This document shows positions 6,957-12,908 of a stretch of 29,091 bases of DNA, piece by piece. The DNA is taken from the IMG/VR virus record IMGVR_UViG_3300006990_000117, positions 1 to 29,091 of that record; one strand, 5' to 3'. Positions within the stretch are counted from its first letter, which is position 1, and every line of letters begins with the position of its first letter. Under the pieces are notes generated by a model, which made no database searches, had not been told where the DNA came from, and worked only from the letters and a program-made list of their open reading frames with translations. A program made the position numbers and the translations under genes. This DNA is from a virus.

Positions 6957-8691
6957 ACAATACGGACCAACACTATCCATCAGTGAAGAGATTCATGCTA
7001 TGAAGTATCGTAGCAAGGGTGAGACTTTCAAGGAAGCTATGACACGTGTAGCTGAAGCATTGAAGGATGATGAAGGACACTTCAATAACTTCCGTAACAT
7101 CCTTTACAACCAACGCTTCCTACCTGCAGGACGTGTACAGTCTGCTATGGGTGCGCCTCGTCGTGTAACACCATACAACTGCTTTGTGTCTATGACTATC
7201 GAAGACAGTATGGACGGTATTATGGAAGCTGCTCGTCGTGCTGCAGAGACTATGCGTCTAGGTGGTGGCATTGGTTATGACTTCTCAACACTGCGTCCAC
7301 GTGGTACGTTGATCAAGTCACTAGACTCTAAGTCCTCTGGTCCTCTGTCGTTTATGAGTATCTTTGATGCGGTGTGTAAGACGATTGCATCTGCAGGTCA
7401 CAGACGTGGAGCACAGATGGGTGTGTTGCGTGTTGACCACCCTGACATTGAAGACTTCATTACAGCAAAGAACAACAGTGATACACTAACTCAGTTCAAC
7501 ATCTCTGTAGGTGTGACTGATGAGTTTATGACTGCAGTTAAGGATGATCTAGACTTCGATCTAAAGTTTGATGGACGTGTCTACAAGACTGTTAGTGCTC
7601 GTGCTCTATGGGATCAGATTCTACGTAGTACATGGGATTGGGCTGAGCCAGGTATCCTATTCATTGATCGTATCAACAAGAAGAATAACCTGTGGTACGC
7701 AGAGAAGATTGCAGCTACTAACCCCTGTGGTGAGCAACCACTACCGCCTAACGGTGCATGTCTACTAGGCTCGTTTAACTTAACCAAGTATGTCGTAGAC
7801 CATGAAGGTAAGTATGTCTTCAACATGAACCAACTACGCAACGACATCCCACATGTTGTTCGTGCTATGGATAATGTGGTTGATCGTGCAACGTATCCAC
7901 TTATGGAACAAAAGGGAGAGGCAATTAGTAAACGTCGAATGGGCCTTGGTGTTACTGGTGTAGCGAATGCTATCGAAGCACTAGGGTTTGAGTATGGTAC
8001 TGAACGATTCCTACAGACCCTTGAAGAAATCATGGGAGTAATTAGGGATGTCGCTTATCGCACTTCTGTTGAGTTGGCTATTGAGAAGGGACCGTTTCCT
8101 CTCTTTACTCAAGCTTATCTTGAGAGTGACTTTGCTAAGTCTTTACCTAGTGATATTCGTAACCTCATTAGCGATCACGGTATTCGTAACAGTCATCTGC
8201 TTTCTGTTGCTCCAACAGGAACTATCAGTCTGTCAGCCGATAACGTATCCTCTGGAATCGAGCCTGTCTTCTCACATTACTACGACAGAACTATCCAAAC
8301 CTTCGATGGACCCAAGGTTGAGCGAGTAGAGGACTACGGTTACCGTATCTTTGGTGTGAAGGGTAAGACTGCAGACGAACTATCAGTGTTCGATCACGTC
8401 AAGGTGTTGAATGTAGCATCACGATTCGTAGACTCTGCATGTTCTAAGACCTGTAACGTAGGTGATGATGTGACATGGGAAGAGTTCAAGCAGGTGTACA
8501 TGGATGCCTACGATGGTGGTTCATCTGGTTGTACTACATTCCGTGCATCAGGTAAACGATACGGTATCTTGAATGCATCTAGCTCAGAGGATGTAGTAGA
8601 GGAGCCTGTAGTACAGGAAACACAAGACTACGTAGACGAGGGTGGTGCTTGTTACTTCGATCCTGCTACTGGCCTACGTCAGTGTGAGTAG
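6949..8691 (+). CDS. nrdJ: Class II (adenosylcobalamin-dependent) ribonucleotide reductase
   Basis: Converts ribonucleotides to deoxyribonucleotides, 580 aa. Signatures include TPYNCFVS with substrate-side C78, a glycine-rich MRLGGGIGYDFSTLRPRG block, SAGHRRGAQMG, the radical-site NPCGE with N258, C260 and E262, LLGSFNLTKYV, and PTGTISLSADNVSSGIEP. The tail ends ACYFDPATGLRQCE, with C568 and C579 as probable redox cysteines. No beta subunit or activase gene is nearby, which fits a single-chain B12-dependent enzyme. The ATG at 6949 is used: GAGG lies about six bases upstream, and the in-frame ATG at 6916 would give a poorly conserved leader. Bases about 8050-8330 show a different codon style and a hydrophobic +1-frame ORF (see findings). 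It depends on host cobalamin. Confidence 0.94.
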   Translation: MTEQYGPTLSISEEIHAMKYRSKGETFKEAMTRVAEALKDDEGHFNNFRNILYNQRFLPAGRVQSAMGAPRRVTPYNCFVSMTIEDSMDGIMEAARRAAETMRLGGGIGYDFSTLRPRGTLIKSLDSKSSGPLSFMSIFDAVCKTIASAGHRRGAQMGVLRVDHPDIEDFITAKNNSDTLTQFNISVGVTDEFMTAVKDDLDFDLKFDGRVYKTVSARALWDQILRSTWDWAEPGILFIDRINKKNNLWYAEKIAATNPCGEQPLPPNGACLLGSFNLTKYVVDHEGKYVFNMNQLRNDIPHVVRAMDNVVDRATYPLMEQKGEAISKRRMGLGVTGVANAIEALGFEYGTERFLQTLEEIMGVIRDVAYRTSVELAIEKGPFPLFTQAYLESDFAKSLPSDIRNLISDHGIRNSHLLSVAPTGTISLSADNVSSGIEPVFSHYYDRTIQTFDGPKVERVEDYGYRIFGVKGKTADELSVFDHVKVLNVASRFVDSACSKTCNVGDDVTWEEFKQVYMDAYDGGSSGCTTFRASGKRYGILNASSSEDVVEEPVVQETQDYVDEGGACYFDPATGLRQCE

Positions 8692-8872
8692 GAACCGTAA
8701 ACAGTTAGGTGATGTGCCTACACCCTGCATCAAGACCTGTCGTTTAGAGGATGGGTACTGTGTAGGGTGTAAGCGCACCCCCGAAGAGATACGAGATTGG
8801 ATGATCATGTCTACATACGAACAGAACATGCTAGTCCATGAGTTGAAATGGAGACAAGAAAATGGCAGCTAG
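8684..8872 (+). CDS. DUF1289 four-cysteine (Fe-S-type) protein, GTG start
   Basis: 62-aa protein with the DUF1289 pattern: TPCIKTCRLEDGYCVGCKRT with C15-x3-C19-x6-C26-x2-C29, then a PEEIRDWMIM helix. The family is common in proteobacteria and is predicted to bind an Fe-S cluster or zinc; its function is not settled. The GTG at 8684 (reading VSRNRKQLGDVPTPC) overlaps the RNR stop in GTGAGTAG and gives a protein of typical family size. An upstream ATG at 8642 would put 14 hydrophobic residues inside RNR coding sequence and looks unlikely. No clear ribosome site was seen, so coupling to RNR translation is likely. Confidence 0.78.
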   Translation: MSRNRKQLGDVPTPCIKTCRLEDGYCVGCKRTPEEIRDWMIMSTYEQNMLVHELKWRQENGS

Positions 8873-9053
8873 TGGTATTTACTGGATAGACTTGACTTTT
8901 AATTGGTGTGTTATTATATTAGCTTGGGTAGCATCTCAACTAGGCATAACATATGAAGAGATTAACGTATATCTTTTCTGTATCATATGGCCCATCCTTA
9001 CGTTGTATCACTTAGCACGTATCAAGTACTTGAAGTGGAAACTATATGGCTAA
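8862..9053 (+). CDS. Small inner-membrane protein (63 aa, two hydrophobic segments)
   Basis: Not recognised. Two hydrophobic stretches, about residues 7-27 (YWIDLTFNWCVIILAWVASQ) and 35-52 (NVYLFCIIWPILTLYHLA), followed by a positive tail (RIKYLKWKLYG). Topology is probably a hairpin with both ends in the cytoplasm. A GGAG site lies eight bases before the ATG. It overlaps both neighbours by about ten bases. Two segments and a basic tail are compatible with a holin, but it sits in the early/replication cluster away from the endolysin, so another membrane role, such as a superinfection or host-interaction protein, is as likely. Confidence 0.72.
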   Translation: MAASGIYWIDLTFNWCVIILAWVASQLGITYEEINVYLFCIIWPILTLYHLARIKYLKWKLYG

Positions 9054-9390
9054 TTGTAATGACTGCGGCAGCCTACTAGACGACGATGGATACTGTGGTG
9101 AGTGTTATGTCTACGAGTATCCTGATTTTACAGACGAGGAGTACAAGAAGATTAAGAAGAAAAAGAATGATGTAGTAAACAACCCGATACACTACAATCA
9201 TAGTGGTATTGAGTGCATTGATGCAATAGAAGCTATGACAGAGAACATGTCAGGCAGTATAGCACCACACGCAGCTAACGTACTCAAGTACCTGTGGCGT
9301 TGTGAGTACAAGAATGGTCTAGAGGATATTGATAAAGCTATCTGGTATCTGCAACGACTACGAGAACGATGGTGCGACATACACCAATAA
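9046..9390 (+). CDS. Zinc-ribbon plus DUF3310 protein (T7 gp1.7 nucleotide kinase-like domain)
   Basis: 114-aa two-part protein. Residues 4-20 have paired cysteines (C4-x2-C7, C17-x2-C20) as in a zinc ribbon. Residues about 40-112 match the DUF3310 domain: DVVNNPIHYNHSGIECIDAIEAM, HAANVLKYLWRCEYKNGLEDIDKA and WYLQRL. T7 gp1.7, a dTMP/dGMP kinase, contains this domain, so a nucleotide kinase role fits its place after RNR, but activity cannot be read from the sequence. It is the last + strand gene and ends at the base before the terminator hairpin region. Confidence 0.85.
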   Translation: MANCNDCGSLLDDDGYCGECYVYEYPDFTDEEYKKIKKKKNDVVNNPIHYNHSGIECIDAIEAMTENMSGSIAPHAANVLKYLWRCEYKNGLEDIDKAIWYLQRLRERWCDIHQ

Positions 9391-9430
9391 GAAAAAACCC
9401 CCAGGGATTTCTCCTTGGGGGTTTTCTTTT
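9391..9430. terminator. Bidirectional rho-independent terminator between convergent arms
   Basis: Stem 9394-9407 (AAAACCCCCAGGGA) pairs with 9412-9425 (TCCTTGGGGGTTTT): 14 pairs with one G-T wobble and a 4-base loop. A T-rich run follows on the + strand (CTTTTATGTTTTC) and an equivalent run (TTTTTTC) follows on the - strand, so it can stop both the early rightward and the late leftward transcript. The + strand gene ends at 9390 and the - strand gene ends at 9429, so nothing else occupies this gap. Confidence 0.93.
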
Positions 9431-9656
9431 ATGTTTTCTTTTTTCTCTTTTTACCTGAAGCAGTGACTGACCAACTTACTCGTTTCGGTCCTGTCTTTTT
9501 CCTTGCTTCACTCTTAGATATTCGTGCGGCAACAGATTTAGGACGACATGCAGGGTAACCTCGTTTATCTTTCTTACCTGATCTACCACAAGGCTTACCT
9601 GTTTTAACGTCGATCCATTGCTCCCCGAACCATTTACCTAGTCCACCTTTAGCCAT
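9429..9656 (-). CDS. Small basic protein, DUF5872-like
   Basis: 75-aa strongly basic protein (GLGKWFGEQWIDVKTGKPCGR, later YPACRP, then KSEARKKTGPKR and a KKRKKKT tail). The GLGKWF...WID.KTGKPCGR...YP.CRP pattern is one I recall as an uncharacterised family (DUF5872) found in phages and large viruses; this is from memory and unchecked. Function unknown. It is the last gene of the late leftward operon, directly against the terminator. The high Lys/Arg content suggests nucleic-acid binding or a virion-associated role (inference). Confidence 0.8.
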   Translation of the reverse strand: MAKGGLGKWFGEQWIDVKTGKPCGRSGKKDKRGYPACRPKSVAARISKSEARKKTGPKRVSWSVTASGKKRKKKT

Positions 9657-9658
9657 GA

Positions 9659-9823
9659 CTATGCTTTCTTAACTCTGTTGTCCTTACCTTTCCAACCGCC
9701 ACCCTTAGATTTATACCACTTAGCAGCCCAAGCATTAGCATAAGCTGAAGGGTAGACCTTAAACTTCTTCTTTGCTTCTGATTTAGCTCGTGACCATAGT
9801 TTAGGGTTGGTTGGAGTAGGCAT
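9659..9823 (-). CDS. Small basic Trp/Lys-rich protein (54 aa)
   Basis: Reads MPTPTNPKLWSRAKSEAKKK, then FKVYPSAYANAWAAKWYKS, then KGGGWKGKDNRVKKA. A good GGAG ribosome site lies eight bases before the ATG, and the start shares one base with the previous stop (TAATG). The NPKLW...AK..FKVYPSAYANAWAAKWYK..GGGW pattern looks like a conserved phage mini-protein of unknown function. It is strongly basic, with aromatic residues spaced along a likely helix, so nucleic-acid binding is plausible. The two-base gap to the next gene fits the tight late operon. Confidence 0.8.
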   Translation of the reverse strand: MPTPTNPKLWSRAKSEAKKKFKVYPSAYANAWAAKWYKSKGGGWKGKDNRVKKA

Positions 9824-9921
9824 TACTTTTTCTCCATCTTCTTCTTTTTCATTGTCTTAACAGGTTTCTTAGGTGTTGCCTTTTTTCCGTAAGGCATTTT
9901 CTTTCCGTTCTTGTATGGCAT
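9823..9921 (-). CDS. Very short Lys-rich protein (32 aa)
   Basis: Reads MPYKNGKKMPYGKKATPKK then PVKTMKKKKMEKK: about 14 of 32 residues are Lys, with the MPY element repeated. Support comes from signals rather than similarity: AAGGAG eight bases before the ATG, and stop-start overlaps (TAATG) with both the gene before and the gene after. Because its length is marginal it could be a leader that couples translation, but the conserved layout favours a real peptide. Function unknown. Confidence 0.62.
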   Translation of the reverse strand: MPYKNGKKMPYGKKATPKKPVKTMKKKKMEKK

Positions 9922-10109
9922 TACGCACTATCTCCTTCGACTTTGTGGCAGTGTGGTGTAGCATACGCACCGCCTTGACGTATTGTAGTTGCTACTTTTT
10001 CTGCTTCCTCTAAGCAAGCTTTCTCACTATAGAATGGTTCTGGTTTTGCTATGATCTTGCAGGATAGTGCCATAGGATCTAAACAAACTAATAAGATTCC
10101 TATCCACAT
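9921..10109 (-). CDS. Small protein with hydrophobic N-terminus and four Cys (62 aa)
   Basis: Not recognised by name. It begins with a short hydrophobic stretch (MWIGILLVCLDPMALSC) and continues with a hydrophilic part containing SEKACLEEAEKVATTI and TPHCHKVEG. The four cysteines could form disulphides if the protein is exported; a classical lipobox is not present. The stop overlaps the start of the Lys-rich mini-gene. The ribosome site is weak (AGTGGTG). It may be a periplasmic or membrane-attached protein linked to the lysis block; this is inference. Confidence 0.68.
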   Translation of the reverse strand: MWIGILLVCLDPMALSCKIIAKPEPFYSEKACLEEAEKVATTIRQGGAYATPHCHKVEGDSA

Positions 10110-10110
10110 A

Positions 10111-10362
10111 TCACCACTTCACTTTCGCAGCCCAGTATGCTGCACTCATTTTTCCCTTTTTAATGTTCTTAGCATGTCTAGCACGAAACGCTTTATTTCT
10201 TGCGCTACCTTTAGGACTGCCTTTGACACCTTTCTGACCGAATCGTATAATCTTTTCTTTACCATTTACACACGCCTTTACTACATGAGATTTACTTGGA
10301 TGATTAGGTGTAGTCTTAGGACTATTACATTTCATCTTAGCTTTGTTAAGCCTTGCTGCCAT
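10111..10362 (-). CDS. Small basic conserved phage protein (DUF6321-like)
   Basis: 83-aa basic protein with the pattern CNSPKTTPNHPSKSHVVKAC, then GKEKIIRFGQKGVKGSPKG, then KAFRARHAKNIKKGKMSAAYWA. This P..T..HP.KSHVVK......IRFG..G......FRARH layout recurs in many phages and I recall it as DUF6321 (unchecked). Function unknown; the RARH and Lys-rich segments suggest nucleic-acid contact. The ATG at 10362 has AAGGAG eight bases upstream; a GTG directly before it adds one residue. It overlaps the upstream lipoprotein gene by 17 bases. Confidence 0.78.
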   Translation of the reverse strand: MAARLNKAKMKCNSPKTTPNHPSKSHVVKACVNGKEKIIRFGQKGVKGSPKGSARNKAFRARHAKNIKKGKMSAAYWAAKVKW

Positions 10363-10720
10363 CACTCTTTCTCCTTAGTGTTGCTATTAGAGTAAGTAAA
10401 CCACGTCCCATTTCTTGTGGACTAGGGGCTAACCAACCTAGCACTAGAAGGATCAAGACCCACGGCGGTATCTCATTTATATTTATATTCTCTACGCTAT
10501 CTGTGTTTACTTTGTTTGTGTCGTTGCTTTGTTTCAGGTCACCTGTCAGTGTTTCGACTACCACCTCTTGATCAGAGTTGCTTGTAGTTCCAACTGTCTG
10601 AGAGTTGGTCTGCCCTGCCTGTACATTTGCTGCGACATTCGGTCCACCCCCACCTCCCAAGAGAAAGGACGGAATCTGAGAGCAACCAGACAGGAACAGA
10701 GCTAAGACTAACCACCTCAT
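10346..10720 (-). CDS. Lipoprotein with C-terminal membrane segment (candidate unimolecular spanin)
   Basis: 124-aa protein. The N-terminus MRWLVLALFLSGCSQ is a lipoprotein signal with lipobox L-S-G-C and acylation at C13. A Gly-rich and polar, probably extended, middle follows, then EIPPWVLILLVLGWLAP (about 84-99) as a membrane segment and a basic cytoplasmic tail. A lipoprotein anchored in the outer membrane that also carries an inner-membrane segment is the layout of unimolecular spanins (T1 gp11 type), which join the two membranes in the last step of Gram-negative lysis. It lies between a holin-like gene and small basic genes, near the endolysin. The spanin role is inferred from architecture; the periplasmic part is fairly short (about 70 residues). 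Confidence 0.68.
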   Translation of the reverse strand: MRWLVLALFLSGCSQIPSFLLGGGGGPNVAANVQAGQTNSQTVGTTSNSDQEVVVETLTGDLKQSNDTNKVNTDSVENININEIPPWVLILLVLGWLAPSPQEMGRGLLTLIATLRRKSDGSKA

Positions 10721-11037
10721 TTACTCATTGCCACCTTGTTACCCATAGGTTTACCTGCCATGTACGCAGTAGCACCCATATACGCTGCAACGATACCTGT
10801 CTGTGCAATGTAGAACAGACCTAGTAGATCAGCTAGTGCAGATACACGAGAGTCTGACATGATAGGTGTAAATAAGAACACAGTAAAGATAATCATCATA
10901 GCCATTGCTATCCATGCCATCTTCTTTTGTGACTCTGCTTTCTCTTCACGTAGCTCTATCTCAAGCATACGTTCCTTCATTGCTACTTCAGCTTCAGTGA
11001 TAACACCATCACCATCAATATCGAAGTCTACCACCAT
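10717..11037 (-). CDS. EF-hand membrane protein, holin candidate
   Basis: 106-aa protein. Near the N-terminus is a complete EF-hand calcium loop at residues 6-17 (DIDGDGVITEAE: D6, D8, D10, G11, I13, T14, E17). A charged helix (KERMLEIELREEKAESQKK) and two membrane segments (about 40-60 and 68-94) follow. Only one EF loop is present. The ATG at 11037 is used because AAAGG lies six bases upstream and the sequence before it (in-frame up to 11115) falls inside the neighbouring gene. Two membrane helices, small size and a place three genes after the endolysin make it a holin candidate. Calcium binding is predicted from the loop alone. Confidence 0.75.
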   Translation of the reverse strand: MVVDFDIDGDGVITEAEVAMKERMLEIELREEKAESQKKMAWIAMAMMIIFTVFLFTPIMSDSRVSALADLLGLFYIAQTGIVAAYMGATAYMAGKPMGNKVAMSK

Positions 11038-11039
11038 AA

Positions 11040-11498
11040 CTAACCTTTCATAGCGTACATCAGTAGTCCAAGACCACCGAAGAATATTAACAACAAGACT
11101 CCTGTAATAGACCAAGTGATTATGGACTCAATCATCTCTGCCTTACGGTACTCTTGATCTCTCTTTTGTTTACGAATCTTAGCCTCTGTACGCACTAATT
11201 CATCCCATGCTGAAGGACCATATATGAAACTAATATGTTGACGTAGCTCTTCACGCATAGCCTCTGCCTTACGCTTCGCATTCCAAACAGCGAGGGCTTC
11301 CTGTTCTACATCCCCGCTTATAGTCTTCCACCACGGTGGGTTGTTGGCCTTTTTCTCTGCTTGCCCTAGATCGGACATAGCACCTGCCCATTGAGATAAC
11401 TGACCATGCATATCTTGCAAGTCTTTACCAACCTGCAGCCCCTTCTTAATTGCGTTGAAGGCTACAGTCGCACCACCTATGATAGTCACTGGGTCCAT
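11040..11498 (-). CDS. Conserved phage protein with coiled coil and C-terminal membrane segment
   Basis: 152 aa, function unknown. It starts MDPVTIIGGATVAFNAIKKG and continues with charged helices (GKDLQDMHGQLSQWAGAM, NPPWWKTISGDVEQEA, NAKRKAEAMREELRQHI, YGPSAWDELVR, then KIRKQKRDQEYRK). It ends with a hydrophobic segment about 127-148 (WSITGVLLLIFFGGLGLLMY). I recall similar proteins in other marine podoviruses but not a function. It lies between two lysis-type membrane genes and joins the upstream one by a TAATG overlap. Possible roles are a membrane-anchored scaffold of the lysis system or a virion-release factor; neither is shown. Confidence 0.75.
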   Translation of the reverse strand: MDPVTIIGGATVAFNAIKKGLQVGKDLQDMHGQLSQWAGAMSDLGQAEKKANNPPWWKTISGDVEQEALAVWNAKRKAEAMREELRQHISFIYGPSAWDELVRTEAKIRKQKRDQEYRKAEMIESIITWSITGVLLLIFFGGLGLLMYAMKG

Positions 11499-11728
11499 TA
11501 TCTATCTCGCAATGCTTGCTCTATTGTGTCTAACTTGTTGAAGATTGCTTTGATTGTTTCTTTCATCTCTTTCATCTCACGATCATAAGATGTCTTAGAG
11601 GACTCATGTTGTGCTTGTATTACTGCAATGTCTCTTTCGTTCTTGTTTACTTTATTAAACAGAACCCAGACCACTACAATAATAGGAGCTACTAACCATT
11701 GCATGAATAGGTCTAACATCTCGTACAT
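11498..11728 (-). CDS. N-anchored coiled-coil membrane protein (candidate inner-membrane spanin or holin-associated protein)
   Basis: 76 aa. A single N-terminal membrane segment (about 8-25, FMQWLVAPIIVVVWVLF) is followed by a long charged coiled coil (NKVNKNERDIAVIQAQHESS to ETIKAIFNKLDTIEQALRDR). This type II layout matches inner-membrane spanins (Rz-like), which pair with an outer-membrane lipoprotein, and a lipoprotein gene lies at 10346-10720. XhlA-like proteins also combine a coiled coil and one membrane segment, but in the opposite order. It is placed immediately after the endolysin with a two-base gap. The role is inferred from architecture and position. Confidence 0.72.
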   Translation of the reverse strand: MYEMLDLFMQWLVAPIIVVVWVLFNKVNKNERDIAVIQAQHESSKTSYDREMKEMKETIKAIFNKLDTIEQALRDR

Positions 11729-11730
11729 GA

Positions 11731-12177
11731 TTATAGAACCTCGAAGTGTGGGGCATCAATGAAAGGTCTACGCCCTGCAGAACGACGAATGTCTATGTAC
11801 TCATTCATCAAGTCTTCTGCCGTACCGTCCCAATCATTAAGAGCCTTGTGCCATGCAGCACCCCAACGGATAGTGACTCCTAGTTCTTTTGATGCCTTGA
11901 GCATTGCATCAGCTATTTCGTCGTACAAGTTTAGTTCCCAACGACCACCATCAACCCACGCCATGAGGTCTACAGCGTTACCTTCGAGGTGCTTAGACTT
12001 CATGGTTTGTGATGCACCTTTAGCGACCAAGGCTTCCTGCTCTTGAATGGTACGTAGACCACAGATCACAGAGAAGTCCTGCTCAGATAGCTCAATGGCC
12101 CTCTCCACTACAGCTACTAGCCGTGGATTAACACCTTCAAGTTTCTGTTTACTTCGATTACCTAAAACGTATCCCAT
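11731..12177 (-). CDS. M15-family endolysin (L-alanyl-D-glutamate / D-Ala-D-Ala peptidase type)
   Basis: 148-aa zinc peptidase that cuts peptidoglycan cross-link peptides, like T5 endolysin and VanY-type enzymes. The zinc site is visible: SKHLEGNAVD (S61, H63, D70) and DAPHFE near the end (D141, H144). No signal peptide or SAR segment is present, so it needs a holin to reach the cell wall, fitting the adjacent membrane genes. A TAGGAG ribosome site sits before the ATG. Length is typical of single-domain phage M15 endolysins. Confidence 0.93.
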   Translation of the reverse strand: MGYVLGNRSKQKLEGVNPRLVAVVERAIELSEQDFSVICGLRTIQEQEALVAKGASQTMKSKHLEGNAVDLMAWVDGGRWELNLYDEIADAMLKASKELGVTIRWGAAWHKALNDWDGTAEDLMNEYIDIRRSAGRRPFIDAPHFEVL

Positions 12178-12178
12178 G

Positions 12179-12907
12179 CTAGTCTCCTAGTTTACCTAAG
12201 TTTATTCTTATTTTAGAGTCGGCTTCCTTACCCGATTGTTTTCTAGTCTCTTGTGCAGCATATGCTAAGATACTAAGTAACTCAATAGGACTTGCATCCT
12301 CTAGAGAATCAGTGTCTATTGTACCTGCTTTCAAACCTTCCCAGAACTTAACACGACGAGGCCCAGGATTGAAGTCATATAGGTCTTCTACAATAGTATT
12401 ACCTTCGTCGTCTGTGTATATCTTACCACCACTTCCTACAAAGTGTGCCATACGTGCTTTAGGGTCAGTAAAGCTTTCTTTGAATCCTCGTTTCAGAGTT
12501 TCTTCGTTCTTTGTATTGAAGTCATCATATGTAAAGTAACCACGATTACTAGAACGTGCAGATGTTACAGCTTCTTTCAATGCAGTTATGTCTGACTCAT
12601 TCAACATAGACTCATTTAATTCAGAACCTGGTGTTAGTAGATTAGAAGTAAAAGCTCTAGCTTGTGCTGTACCGAAACCTTCAGCAGTCACAGTAGAATA
12701 AAGAGAAGTACCTGCATCTTGTATGTAGTCAAGACCTTCACCTACAGACTCCCCTACTGCCATTGCAGCACTCGTACCTTTTTCTAGTAGGTCTGATCCG
12801 AAGTCAAGAATCTTAGTGTAGTTGCCACCTGTAGTAGCACCTTGATTCTTTGCAGCCTTAACAGCAGCAGGTGCAGCTAGATCGAAGAGCTTTGTGTAGT
12901 CAGCCAT
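12179..12907 (-). CDS. Unknown probable virion protein (242 aa)
   Basis: Not recognised. The first 80 residues are Ala/Gly-rich and helical (DLAAPAAVKAAKNQG, GSDLLEKGTSAAMAVGESVG), and the rest is mixed and polar (EDLYDFNPGPRRVKFWEGL). It lies one base after the muramidase-bearing internal virion protein and before the endolysin, so it is transcribed with late genes. In T7 the tail-fibre gene would follow the core proteins, but this sequence shows no fibre-like repeats or known N-terminal tail-binding domain. A minor core or ejection protein is the best guess from composition and place. Confidence 0.7.
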   Translation of the reverse strand: MADYTKLFDLAAPAAVKAAKNQGATTGGNYTKILDFGSDLLEKGTSAAMAVGESVGEGLDYIQDAGTSLYSTVTAEGFGTAQARAFTSNLLTPGSELNESMLNESDITALKEAVTSARSSNRGYFTYDDFNTKNEETLKRGFKESFTDPKARMAHFVGSGGKIYTDDEGNTIVEDLYDFNPGPRRVKFWEGLKAGTIDTDSLEDASPIELLSILAYAAQETRKQSGKEADSKIRINLGKLGD

Positions 12908-12908
12908 A

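Noticed and set aside
8642-8683. Upstream ATG giving the DUF1289 protein a hydrophobic leader
   Set aside because: The leader is read from conserved RNR tail codons, and the GTG at 8684 gives a family-typical length.
9391-9430. Hairpin as a replication origin or regulatory RNA
   Set aside because: A terminator with T-runs on both sides between convergent genes explains all of it.
10051-11588. + strand ORFs across the lysis and small-protein genes
   Set aside because: Antisense shadows of - strand genes that have ribosome sites, overlaps and recognisable domains; no independent signal was seen.
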